Shown one piece after another: positions 43,791-53,872 of a DNA stretch of 64,000 nt. The notes under the pieces were generated by a model that was not told the origin of the DNA, searched no databases, and saw only the letters and a program-made list of their open reading frames with translations. Positions within the stretch are counted from its first letter, which is position 1. The number at the start of each line of letters is the position of its first letter. Made by a program: the position numbers and the translations under genes. Location of the stretch: positions 104,516 to 168,515 of the forward strand of contig MU657177.1 in the NCBI GenBank assembly GCA_026770575.1, given 5' to 3'. Source of the stretch: Pelagophyceae sp. CCMP2097 (Eukaryota > Sar > Pelagophyceae).

Positions 43791-44319
43791 TGCGCCCGAG
43801 ACGGGACATGGGGAGGCTGGGCCGGGTCGGGTCGAATCGAACGACGCAGTGAAATCATACCGGGCCTTGTGTGTGGGGGCGACAGACATTGTCGAGGACG
43901 TGGAGACCCTGGGAGCCCTGGCCCGTTTGAAGCTGGGCTGCACACGATTGACGCTCTTTTCATTGAACGCGATGAACCGGGACGACGGGAAGAGTCCATT
44001 CAGCATGAATCATGATGAATGGTGTGATACCACCTCCTCTCTGCGGTGCGCTCCTTGGGCAAAAGGGAATTCTGGTTCCAGTGTCAAAGAGCCGGGTGCA
44101 GAGGTCTATATGTATCTATATGTACTGGGGGAAATGTACGATGGTGCGGGGCGGTGGTGGGTCGGCCGGCGTGTTTTGGTGTTGTTGTGTTGACGCGCGT
44201 GTTGGTGTTTGCGCGCGCTCGAGCGGCGCGACGTTTGCGCTCGAGCGGCGCGGCGTGCGGTGGGCGATATCGCGAGACTCGCGACTTGCTGGGCCTCTTG
44301 GTTTGGGCGTCGTTTCAGC

Positions 44320-45096
44320 CTAGGGGCAAAAGTACTCGTAATACGATTCGTTCATGGCACGGATGCGGTCGTGCTTCGCCTTCATGTCGGCCCCGCGCCG
44401 CGAGATCTTCAGCAGGACGGTGTAGAACTCGGTGATGCACTGCGAGCCCGTGCTCAATTTGGCGGCGCCGCTGGAGATGGTTCCTTGCACAAAGTCCATT
44501 TGCTTCAGCATGTGGTCCAGCTCCTCGTTCAAAGCGCGGATGTCGGCGGCGTCGGACTCCGTCGTTGTGGCCACCCAGATCCAAAATTTGACTGATCTGT
44601 ATAAGTTCGCTTTAGCCTCCGGCGTCGGCAGCGGCACGCGCTCGCGCGCGGCACGGGCCCGAAACGCTTTGGCGCCGGGCCCATCGTCAAACCTGGAGTA
44701 CTTCTCGCCGGTGTCGGGGTCGGTCTCGAACTCGGCGACATTGTCGTTCTCCGAGTCGTCGTCGTCTTCGTGAGGCTGGCCGTATTGGGCGCCGCCGCAT
44801 TGAAAGGGGTCCAAATTGCAAAAGTCGAAGCCGCCAAACGTGTTGCCCTCTTTGCTGGGCTTTTTCAGGCCGATGCGGTTGAGGTCCTTTTCGAACTGGC
44901 AGAAGGCCTCCACGGCGCCGTCCTCGGCGCGGTCGTTGGCGGCGGCGTCGGCGAGGAGCTGGCCGAGCAGATGCTTTAATGGGGGCTCAATCCCCTCAAC
45001 CCGCTTCTTCAGAAGGAGCGCCGCGTCCGGGTTGCCCTGCCCCGCGGCTACGGCCGCGTACCCGTACATGCCCGCGTACCCCGCCCCTGTCAACAT
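44320..45096 (-). CDS. Hypothetical protein
   Basis: A single open frame from ATG 45096 (MLTGAGYAGMYGYAAVAAGQ) to the TAG at 44320. The N-terminal third is helical (EPPLKHLLGQLLADAAA, EAFCQFEKDLNRIG), followed by an acidic linker (EDDDDSENDNVAEFETD), then a helical C-terminal part (DIRALNEELDHMLKQMDFV, ITEFYTVLLKISRRG) ending YYEYFCP. An acceptor-like site at about 45140 suggests one more 5' exon. No family recognised. Confidence 0.6.
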   Translation of the reverse strand: MLTGAGYAGMYGYAAVAAGQGNPDAALLLKKRVEGIEPPLKHLLGQLLADAAANDRAEDGAVEAFCQFEKDLNRIGLKKPSKEGNTFGGFDFCNLDPFQCGGAQYGQPHEDDDDSENDNVAEFETDPDTGEKYSRFDDGPGAKAFRARAARERVPLPTPEAKANLYRSVKFWIWVATTTESDAADIRALNEELDHMLKQMDFVQGTISSGAAKLSTGSQCITEFYTVLLKISRRGADMKAKHDRIRAMNESYYEYFCP

Positions 45097-45288
45097 GGTA
45101 AAGTGGCGATGTCCTCCAGTAGACACAACTTGAACGACGAGATCATCTGCAACCGTCTGTCCAAATTTTCCGAAACGGGCCGCAGCGCAATTATTGAAGA
45201 GGAAAAAGTTTCGCAAACTTCGTCGCTTTGAAATCCAATATCTTTTTAAAGATTTCGTCAGATCTCTCTCTCAAGTTTTCTGCGGGCG

Positions 45289-45322
45289 TTAGGGTTAGGG
45301 TTAGGGTTAGGGTTAGGGTTAG
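45289..45322. repeat. Interstitial telomeric repeat, five TTAGGG units
   Basis: Five perfect ttaggg units plus ttag, with no degeneration. Lies between the start of the hypothetical gene at 45096 and the truncated Sel1-family copy d. TTAGGG is the telomere repeat expected in stramenopiles, so this is an internal telomere-like tract and not a chromosome end. Confidence 0.92.
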
Positions 45323-45507
45323 TATTTGTCTGGCCCCGAGCGCAAAGAAATCGTCGCGCATCGACCACCCGTTATTCATGCTAGTCTGTTTCGCTGTGAC
45401 GCAGCCGCCGTCGGACCTCCGCTCAGTACTTTGTTCAGATGAGATGCGTAGAGATTGACGGCAAACCGTTTTCAGCCACAGCAAAACAGACCGGACATCA
45501 GTAACGG

Positions 45508-45910
45508 GTGGCCGCTGCGCGGCGTTTTCTTTTCTTACTGGAAACGAGGGAACAACAAGGCGTGCAGGCAGTAAAGGCAGCTCGCTGCCGACTTCCAGGA
45601 CCGCCTCCTGGATACGCTCATGCCGGCGAAGCTGAAGATCAAGGAGGAGCCGGCCATCGCCGAGGACGTCGCCCCGGCAGCTGGTTCTAGGGCATTGAAG
45701 CGTTTACCGGCTGTTGGAGCGACGGCCAAGGCCAAGGCCAGCAGAATTTTCAAGCGGGCGGTCCAGCTGAACCAGCTCGCTGCTGCGCAAAGACACGCTG
45801 TCGCTCAGCAATTTCTAGCGTGGTGTTCACTCGAGGGCAAGGCGTCTCAAGATCGACTACAAGGCCGCCGCGCTGTGGTACCGGCGCACAGCCGAGCAAG
45901 GCTATCCACC
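45508..45910 (+). pseudogene. MYND-RING-Sel1 family copy d: short fragment
   Basis: Retains the end of the MYND domain (tactggaaacgaggg, matching copy b YWKRG), then a stop-containing stretch, the linker (MPAKLKIKEEPAIAEDVAPA, ALKRLPAV) and one Sel1 repeat (FKRAVQLNQLAAAQRHAVAQ) before frame loss near 45840. It runs into the duplicated flank segment at 45910. The RING region is missing. Confidence 0.7.
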
Positions 45911-46120
45911 CGCCCAATCGCATCTGCCTGGGAGGCAGCCTCGCGAGCGACTCGACCCACTGGCTCCCTTTGCGCGCAGGGAGCCTTCGGGGGGAGAAGG
46001 GTCCTGCATTCTGTTGTATTGCCAAGTTCGAGAATCATTAAAGCCCAATCTCCCAGACGGCCCTCGCGACGTCGCATACGATGACACCTTATACGGTTGA
46101 TTGGGTGGTAGCCTGAGTGG
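45910..46120. repeat. Duplicated 3'-flank segment, copy 2
   Basis: Partner of 42935-43140, sharing gggaggcagcctcgcgagcg, ccagacggccctcgcgacgt and neighbouring words in the same order. Downstream of the minus-strand Sel1 copy e. Confidence 0.85.
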
Positions 46121-46134
46121 CGTGCGTGGGCTGC

Positions 46135-48191
46135 TTATGGCGGTCCGGCGGAGCGCGACGCCGCGAGTCGCGCCGAGAGCTTTTCGACCGCTGCCGCAGC
46201 GCCGGCATCGCCCTTGGCTGCGGCACGCTTGTAGAGGCGCAGCGCCTCGTGGTCGTCCTGCGGCACGCCGAAGCCCTTTCCGTAACACGAGCCGAGGTTG
46301 TCGAGCGCGCCTGCGTCTCCCTGCGCCGCGGCGAGCCGGTACCATTGCACCGCTTGCTCGTACGACTGAGCCACGCCCTTGCCGTAGTAGATTGGATTGA
46401 GAGTCAGGAAAACCTTGCTCGGCTGAGCGCTGGTACCACCGCGCGGCGGCCTTGTGGTCGATCTTGACTCCGTCGCCGTTATAATAACACTGACCAAGTA
46501 TATTCTGAGCGAATACATATCCGCAGCGAGCTGGTAAAGATGGAACGCCCGTTTGAGACTCTTCTTGAGACCATGGCCGCCATCACGGTACGCGGTTCCG
46601 AGCATCATCTGCGCCTCGGCATGCCCCTTGTCCACATGCTTCTGCAGCCGGCGCACCACCTCGACAGCCGACTTGGCACGTGGCGTTCGGCAGAGCGGGC
46701 AGCGCATGTCGAGCTCATCGCACTTGTGGGAACATGTCGTGCAGAGGCTCGTGCAACAGCACTCGTAGAAATTTCGTGTTCCCTCTCCTCATGGAAGCTG
46801 GTCGAGGCAGATTGCGCACGTGCCGCGCCAGTCCGGCGCGTCGTCGTTCAGCGCGGTGGCCTTGGTCTCCGATTTTGCCACCTGAACAGCCGGTAAGCGC
46901 TTCAATGCCGTGGAACCACCAGCCGGCGCGAAGCCCTCGACGATGGCCGGCTCCTCCTTGATCTTCAGCTTCTCTGGTAGCGCGTCGAGGAGCCGGTCCT
47001 GGTACTCGGAAGAAAACGCCGCGCAGCGGCCTCGCCGTTACTGATGCCGGTTTGTATTTGCTGTGACGGAGAACAGTTTGCATTCTAGTGCAATTGGCTT
47101 TGGAGGCCCGAGGGCCACCCGTCAATCTTTTAAAATTTTAAATACAAGAAAGGGACCGACTTCTGCGAGCTGCTTGCACTGCGCCTTGTAATGTAATGTA
47201 ATGTAATGTAATAGGAATCACAGGATGTCCAGTCCCGGAGGACCTTCTCCTGGCCTAGTCAGATCAACCAACTTAGCACGAATTTGATAGGATTTAAACA
47301 AAAAACGATAAATAAAGGCATCTAGGAATTGAGGAGTATTTTCATGCATGATGAAATCAACTTTAGCGCGAATAGACAATAGATCAAAGAGGGGGATTTT
47401 CTCACAGATTTTGCCAAAACATTCGTCACGAGGAACAGCGTAGGCTGCACAATCGCCCAAAATATGGTACACAGATTCGAAGCATTTCTGATGGCAGCAT
47501 GGGGTGTAAGGGAAGGACCTGCATCGAAAAAGAGACCCACCAGAATTGGACGATTTATCTGTGTTGTGCCCTTTGCCGAATGCCTCAAAGCAGCTGAGAC
47601 GAAGCTTCGTTTTCAAAATTCGGCCTTCGCGAAGATCCCAAGAAGTGTGTGGGTTGCGGAGAAGGTATGGAGCCGTGCGGTATGATATAGACCACTTCAT
47701 GAGAGTTTGGATAGAATGAGATATTGCAGATTGAGTTAAGAGTTTGTTCATCTGTAAGAAACATAAGGTGTCATGCGCCTTCGCTTTAACAGCAGCGGGA
47801 CTGGGAACATGTTCACACCAATCTAGGTCGATCGCGAGAGGTTCGAAATTGTGAGTGACACTATTCTGGATGTACTTGGGACCGCCAATCTCGGTACTAG
47901 TTTCTGAACGCAATGCGATGTACATTCGTTTAACCAGACGGTGATTAGGGAGCCCCAAAATATGGTTTCTAAACTTGAGGGCAGCCGCTTGGGCGCGAAA
48001 ACTTTGATCGATAAGTCCAAGTTCGTAGTGGAATGCGGTTTTATTAGTGTATCTTTGTGCCCTTCTTTCCAGTCTACGAGCTGTCACGCCTTGCCGCAGT
48101 AGTGGCGCGACTTGCACTTGGCGCAGTGCTTGCCCGGCCCGTCGCAGACGCAGCACGGCTTGCGCGCGGCGGCGGCGGGCGCGTCGCCCAT
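46135..48191 (-). pseudogene. MYND-RING-Sel1 family copy e: MYND exon split by a LINE, further frame breaks
   Basis: Minus strand, from ATG 48191: CCVCDGPGKHCAKCKSRHYC, where the next MYND Cys codon has become TGA (48084-48086). The homology stops at gggcacaa near 48055, where LINE sequence begins, and resumes at aaggcg after 47186. About 130 bp of unrelated sequence, shared in part with the 5' flank of copy d (45455-45535), follows. The linker (LPEKLKIKEEPAIVEGFAPA), RING (CCCTSLCTTCSHKC, MRCPLCRTP) and Sel1 repeats (KGHAEAQMMLGTAYRDGG, ALDNLGSCYGKGFGVPQDD) then continue to the stop at 46135, with frame breaks near 46800 and 46430. Confidence 0.72.
47186..48058 (-). mobile_element. 5'-truncated non-LTR retrotransposon (LINE) with (ATTAC)n tail
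   Basis: An open frame of about 270 codons on the minus strand (48035 down to 47218) encodes the C-terminal end of a LINE ORF2: LGLPNHRLVKRMYIALRSE, TAPYLLRNPHTSWDLREG, and a zinc-knuckle-like block CCHQKCFESVYHILGDC. After the stop come five attac units (47190-47212), a simple-repeat tail of the kind seen in some LINE clades. The element body (47190-48054) is AT-rich against its surroundings and is flanked by a 4-bp direct repeat (acaa on the minus strand, at 48055-48058 and 47186-47189). Endonuclease and RT core are missing, as expected of 5' truncation. Clade not determined. Confidence 0.78.
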
Positions 48192-48441
48192 CGTGGCGTG
48201 GGTGGCGGTCCTTTTAATGCCGGGCCCTTTCAACCTCCAGTCATCCAACGCCCGCGCTCAGGCCATGCGCGCACACCCTGCACCTGCAGCTGCGCAGGTC
48301 TGGGGAGCTTTTTTGTGCGGAACCGCGCATATTCGAAAATTATCATATATATTTTAGACCTCGCACTAGGCCCTGGTCAACGGACTCCCGCGCATCGTCC
48401 ATCGACGCAACACGGCGCGGTTGGCCCCGCGCTTTCCCGCG

Positions 48442-49301
48442 ATGCCGGCTTTCTCGGCGGAGGAGCACACGCTCTTCGTCGAGGCGGTGGAGCAGTTGGA
48501 CTCGATTGAGGCTGGCGTTGACGTCTGGGAAGAGATTGTGCAGCACGTGCACACCCGTACGTCGCCCTCCCCCGCGCCCCTCGGACGCCGGAGCCAGGCT
48601 CGTCGGAGGAGGTCAAGGCGCACGCGCAGTACTACCTAATGTCTCTACAAAGCGTGGACCCGGACATCGCCGCCCACTCGCTCGGCGGTGCGTTGCCGCC
48701 GCCCGCCAAACGGACCCGCGACGGTCCCGAGGCTGACGACGTAGGCGCGTGGATGCCCACGTGGTAACGAATGCCTTTTTCTCGAGGCCCCGTTGATGAG
48801 GCCCCGTTGCTCGACCGTCTTGATGTCTGCGCGTCGAATACCACCGCAGGTCCGCTGCGGAGAACGTCACGTTTGAAGCCGCGCTGGCCACGTACGAAGA
48901 AGGCGACGCCGACAGATGGGTGCGCCGGAGATTGGGCGTTTCGCAGCGGCGCGGGCCGTGCATTCGGGCCCCTGTCCGACGCTTCCGCGCAGGCCAGCAT
49001 CGCCGCGCTCCTCCCGGGCAAGACCGCCGCAGACGTGCAGCGGTGGTGCGGCGGTGAAGGACATGCCGGGGGAGAAGGGGGACCGGGGGGGGGACCAGCG
49101 CGGCGTGGGGCGCCACGTCTGGGGATTCCTACCATGACGTTCTATCGGAATTCCGACCGTAGGTACGAGGTGCTCTTCTGCGACATGCTCGAGATTCGCA
49201 ACGGCGCAAAGTCGCAGTCGCCGCGCAACGTGAAACCCGAAGGGGGTTTCGAGGCCCAACGCCAAGAACATCCCCGCATGGCCTACCAACCTGTGGCATG
49301 A
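48442..49301 (+). CDS. Two-SANT/Myb-like DNA-binding protein
   Basis: Exons 48442-48556, 48598-48763, 48850-48919 and 48993 to 49301 (phase-consistent except that the 3' end was not verified). First SANT: PAFSAEEHTLFVEAVEQLD ... EVKAHAQYYLMSLQ, reminiscent of SHAQKY-type Myb repeats. Second SANT is assembled from three exons: WSAAENVTFEAALATYEEGDADRW joined to ASIAALLPGKTAADVQRW, like RADIALIS or DnaJC2-type SANT domains. Likely a nuclear transcription factor. The Gly-rich tail after GGEGHAGG may be intronic. Confidence 0.75.
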
Positions 49302-49512
49302 ACAAGGACCTTTCGACACTCGACGCCCCGCCAAGAGAGACGACGCACGCACCGGCCCCGGGCGCGCCACCCAATTTAATCCACATATTTGCCACGACTC
49401 CACAACGCATCGCGGGCTCCCGGACACGCGCCACGTCCCTACTCCAAAGCGCCCGGTGCCGGGAGAGCCGCCGGTGGCCAACCGCGCCCTCCGGTTCCGG
49501 AGTGCCCTCGAA

Positions 49513-50746
49513 CTATGGGGACTTTGATGGTCCCGAAGGCACCTCGGGCGCGTCTGTTAAGTCACCGTCGTCGCCCTGGTCGGCATCGCCGCCGCTGCCG
49601 GTGTCGTCCCGGTGGTCAGCGTCCCAGAGCCGCGCCGTCCCGTCGCGGCTCGCGGTCACGACGCGCTTACCGTCCGGCGAGAACGCGCAGCTCGTTGCGG
49701 TGTGCTCCCGAAGCGTTGCCTGCAGCGCGCCCGTCTTCGCGCTCCAGAGGCGCACCGTCCCGTCCCAGCTCGCCGTCACGACCCGCTTGCCGTCGGGCGA
49801 GAACATGCAGCACATGACATCGCCCGTGTGCCCCTCGAGCGTCAGCAGCAGCGCGCCCGTCTCGGCGTCCCATAGCTGCGCCGTCGTGTGGCTCGCCGTC
49901 ACGAAGCGCTCGCTTTTGGGCGAGAACGCGCAGCTTTGGACGCCGCCGGTGACCTCCTCGAGCATCGCCTGCGGCGCGCCCGTCTCGGCGTCCCACAGAC
50001 GCGCCATGCCGTCGTCGCTCGCCATCGCGACGCGCTTGCCGTCGGGTGAGAACACGCAGCTGTAGACGTCCTCCAAGTGTCCTTCGAGCGTTTTCAGGAG
50101 CGCGCCCGTCTCGGCCTTCCAGACCCGCGCTGTATCGTCGTAGCTCGCCGTCACGAGGTGCTTGCCTCGGGCGAGAACGCGCAGCGCGTGACGCGGTCGG
50201 CGTGCCCCTCGAACGTGATCTGCAGCGCACCCGTCTCGGCGTCCCACAGCGCCGTCCCGTCCTCGGCCGACGTCACGATGCGCTTGCCGTCGGGCGAGAA
50301 CGCGCTGCAGTAGACGGTCGGCGTGCCCCTCGAGCATGAGCAGCAGCGCGCCCGTCTCGACGTCCCAAAGCCGCGCCGTGCCGTTGTTGCTCGTCGTGAC
50401 GATGCGCTTGCCGTCGGGCGAGAACGCGCAGCTGTTGAGTTCATTAGTGTGCCCCTCGAGCGTCGTCAGCAGCGCGTCCGTCTCGGCGTCCCAGAGCCGC
50501 GCCGTCCCGTCAGAGCTCGCCGTGACGATGCGCTAGTCGGGCGAGAACGCTGTAGACTTCGCGGGTGTGCCCCTTGAGGATGGCGGTGCCCTTGTGGATG
50601 AGGTCCTTCCAGACGAGTCTGCGCACGGCCGGCGCCACGGCTCGCGCATTTCGAGCGACTCGCGCATTTACGAAGAGCGCGTTGGGTGATGCCACCAGCC
50701 GCAGGATGAGGAGGTCGCTCAGCTCGAGCACCTCGAGGGCCGGCAT
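49513..50746 (-). pseudogene. WD40-repeat protein, copy W2, heavily frame-shifted
   Basis: Cap MPALEVLELSDLLILRLVAS and VARNARAVAPAVRRLVWKD are in frame with GTAILKGHTREVYS. After that the first blades are broken near 50550 (the expected Cys-Ala codons and a Gly-Lys pair are lost), near 50330 and near 50165, so at least three frame changes occur before an uninterrupted run of about five blades (50100-49620) ending in an acidic tail TGSGGDADQGDDGD. MITE copy B lies only about 80 bp upstream of the cap start, so the 5' region was disturbed by transposition. Confidence 0.75.
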
Positions 50747-50821
50747 CGCAATGCGGCGACCGGGAGTGCGGGCCCGACGCGCCGGGAGCTCGTTTATCGA
50801 CGCGCCCGGTCGTTCAGCTCG

Positions 50822-51163
50822 ACGAGCGTTAAGGATTTCCCGTAGTATCGTTTCAAATCCTCTCAAATGTCGTTTGCCAATGTCGTCGCGATGTCGAAAA
50901 TTTCACCACAAAAGTCGTCGGAAAAGCCGGCCGCAAAAGCCGCAAAAGCCGCAAATGTCGTCGGAATCTCCCTTAAAGTCCCCTGATGACGGATTAACCC
51001 CCGAGTTAAAATCCTGATGCCTTGGTTTGAGGCTCCAGAGCGGCCCATGTCGGCCGTCTATCGTCATATTCACTTCAATTGTCGTCGGAAAGATCCCCCT
51101 CTTGGAAACACTTCAAATGTCGAAAAAATATATCTAATCCTACGGGAAATCCTTAACGAGCGT
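50822..51163 (-). mobile_element. MITE copy B (326 bp, 16-bp TIRs, 8-bp target duplication)
   Basis: The element spans 50830-51155 and is flanked by perfect acgagcgt repeats (50822-50829, 51156-51163). Inverted relative to copy A and the same length; in the parts I compared by eye the only difference is one base in the tcag(g/a)attttaact region. Lies upstream of the decayed WD40 copy W2 and of the J-domain gene, between their divergent starts. Confidence 0.92.
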
Positions 51164-51305
51164 CCGCATGAGCTCCTTGACCTGTATGTCAGTTCAACAA
51201 CGTGCCTGTCAAGGTTTTTGGCGACTACGTCGAAGAAATTCGGCCGCGTCGGTGCCGCGCCCTTCGCCGGCCGCGTCTCTGCGCGGGCCCGCTGCCGCGC
51301 CGGCC

Positions 51306-52435
51306 ATGAGGCCGGCGGCGCTGCTGCTGTGCTGCGCGGTTGGCGCGTCCGCGCCTTGGGAGAATGGCACACTGCCTCGGGAGAACAGTACACTGCCTCG
51401 GGAGAATGGCACACTGCCTTCTTTGCAAAAGGGCATACTCGCGGGCCCTCACTGGAAACGCTTCGTTGCGGCGATCCCGAATGCCACCAAGGCCCTCCCG
51501 CACTTGAAGCGCTTCGTCGCGGCGATACCAAACGGCACCAAGGCCGTCCTCCCGCACTTGCGGCGGTTCGTTGCATCACTGCCGACGCCGCCGAAGCGGC
51601 CGCGGCGCTGCCGCGTCGTCGGTCCTTTCGCGGCGTCCTTTCCGGGTGTCGCCTTTTTCTCATCGCGTCGCAGGCTCGATCCTCAAGTCCTCTGGCGAGG
51701 ACGACCCTTCGGCGGACCCTTCGGCGGACCACTACGCAGTCCTCGGCGTTTCCTGCCGCGCCTCAGAAGCGCGCATCAAGCGCGCCTACAAGCAGCGAGC
51801 GCTGCGTGTCCACCCGGACAAGAACAAAGACGTATAGCACCCACCATGCGACGCCGACAGACGCGCGCCTGCCACCGCCGACAACAAAACTAGGCCCGCG
51901 CGACGGCCGCCTTCCGCGCACTTGGCCGCGTCCCTTGCGACGCGCCATCGACGCCTGCCGCCGTCGGAAGCAAACGTCCATCCGACTCGCAGGCCGTCCG
52001 CATGGCCTACGACGAAATCGGCCGCAAAGCGAACCGTGCGTGCATGCGCGCGCCGCGGCGCGGGCCGCAGATGACGAGTCTAGGCGAGCGCTACGACGTG
52101 TGCGTCCGACTGTCGCTCCTCGCGGCCTCGAGTGGTATACGTCTTAGGGAGCGCGCGCGGCGAGAAGGGCACGGCTGCGAGAGCCTGCCGTTTCACCGGC
52201 GTCCCTCGCCACTCTGTGGGCGTGCGCACCGCAACCGTAGGCGCGAGCTCTTGCGGCGGGGCCGGAGCGCCGGCGTGCAGTTGCGGGAGCAGCTGGACGA
52301 GTCCAAGCTAGCCGCTGGGCAACTTTGGGGGTGCGACTCTCCCGCGCAGGCCTCCCGGGCGGCGCTGGAAGAAGGCGTAGGTACAAGGTGTACGCGGTTG
52401 CGTTTTGGGTCCTCCTGAGGACGCTCCTCGCGTAG
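51306..52435 (+). CDS. Secretory-pathway J-domain protein with C-terminal membrane segment
   Basis: Exon 1 starts MRPAALLLCCAVGASA, a signal peptide, followed by short repeats (GTLPREN three times; KRFVAAIPN-type units three times). Exons 51674-51831, 51894-51929 and 51993-52035 build a J domain: DHYAVLGVSCRASEARIKRA, the HPD motif in RVHPDKNKD, ATAAFRALGR joined to AVRMAYDEIGRKAN. A later exon encodes ESKLAAGQLWGCDSP, and the last, starting near 52381, encodes a hydrophobic end YKVYAVAFWVLLRTLLA. Likely an ER Hsp70 co-chaperone anchored at its C-terminus. The donor of exon 1 is ambiguous (a 51-bp intron is more likely than a 28-bp one). Confidence 0.75.
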
Positions 52436-52693
52436 GGAATCCTAAACAGTCTCTTCCAGCGGCCCCGTCTGCGGGATGCCGCAAACCCCGGCCCGAGCGG
52501 GGCTCCAGAGGTGCACGTTGGGCCGCACGTTGGAGAACCCTGGCCGCGGGCGCGTTCCCTTTCGCTTGGGAAGGCTCCCGGCAAGGCCGCCGTTCGGCCC
52601 AGCTGCGCGGGCGTTCGTTGTGCAAGGGAGATAGAGATTCTTTTCCGGCAGTCCGGCTGCGGCGCGGCCGGCGCTTCCCCGCCGCGCTGCGCT

Positions 52694-53872
52694 ATGGACG
52701 ACGGCGAGGGCGTGCAGGCGGGGGACTACATCCCGCCCTCGAGCTGCGACGTCAGTTACGCAAATCAGGAGGCGTCGCAACGCCGTTTACCCAGCAGCGT
52801 CTCTCCGGCTCGACGGCGGGCCCCGCAGTTTCCGCGTAGGCGCGTGGAGCCGCAAGGAGGACGACGCGATCATGCGGCTGGTTTCGAAGCACGGGACGAA
52901 GAGGTGGGCGGTTATTAGTCAAGAGCTGAATAAGGAGGTCTCCGGCTTCAGAAGCGGCAAGCAGTGCCGCACGCGTTGGCTGAACCACCTCGACCCCATG
53001 ATCAAGCGAGAGCCCTGGTCGGAAAGCGAGGAGAACGTCATCTACGACGCGCAGCAGTGACCTGAACAGCGTCTGGAAGGGTGGAACACCTTTGGGGCGT
53101 TTGGAACGTCGGGTGGAAGACCGTTGTGGCGTTTGGAACGTCGCAGAGGCCTTTTGCCCTCGTCGAGAGTCGTCCCCGGGCGCTCCCCCCACGCTCCCCC
53201 GCTAGGCGGCTGGGCAACAAGTGGGCCGAGATTGCCAAGCTTCTGCCCGGTCGGACAGACAACGCGATTAAAAATCATTGGTATTCGACCATGCGGCGGA
53301 ACATGCGCCGAATGGCAAAGGAGATCTTCGACGACGCCGGTGCGCTCTTCGATGCATCGCCGGCCGACGGTCGCGCCCGTCGACGGAGCCGCAATCGCCG
53401 TTGGACGCGGCGTCGGTGGACGGCGGTGAGGCACCTCTGTAGGCGACGACGGCTCGAACAAGAGCTTGAGCTGCGTCGTCTCATCCCTCGGGCCGCACGA
53501 CGCGCACATGCTGCAGAAGTGCGTCGCACAGATGGAACGCCTCTGCGACGCCAAGCTCGATGCCTCTGGCGCCGCCGGCCCGCGCCTGGCGCCCGCGCCC
53601 GCGCCCCCGCGCCCAACGCTCGCCGTGCCGCCAGAGGCGAGGAAACAACAGCTGCACTTCCGACTCCTCGTCGAAGCGCTCGCCGCGCCGAGGTGCGACC
53701 TGTCGGACGCTGGCGCGTCTCGAAAGACGCCGTTTTCCAAACGCGCGTACGTAGCTGCGTGCTCCCGTCGGCGGCGGTGGTGGCCGAGGCCGGCGGCGCG
53801 GCGGCTGACGCGTTCGAGGTCGGCATGGCGATGAACGAGTCGTGCGTATGGAGAGATAAACAGGCTGACTGA
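52694..53872 (+). CDS. R2R3-type MYB transcription factor
   Basis: Exons: 52694 to about 52750, 52840-53056, 53206-53425, 53463 to about 53745, and a last block ending at the TGA at 53870-53872. Repeat R2: [22 protein letters not shown] ... [14 protein letters not shown]. Repeat R3: [22 protein letters not shown] ... [17 protein letters not shown], with intron 53057-53205 inside. These are the c-Myb/plant R2R3 recognition-helix signatures. C-terminal region: helical [19 protein letters not shown] and [19 protein letters not shown], unrecognised. Exon 1's donor is not fixed. Confidence 0.87.

Noticed and set aside
45240..45340. A chromosome end at the TTAGGG tract
   Set aside because: Only five units, with unique coding-type sequence continuing on both sides.
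51620..51673. A 28-bp intron in the J-domain gene
   Set aside because: A donor further upstream gives a 51-bp intron in the same phase, in line with other introns here.
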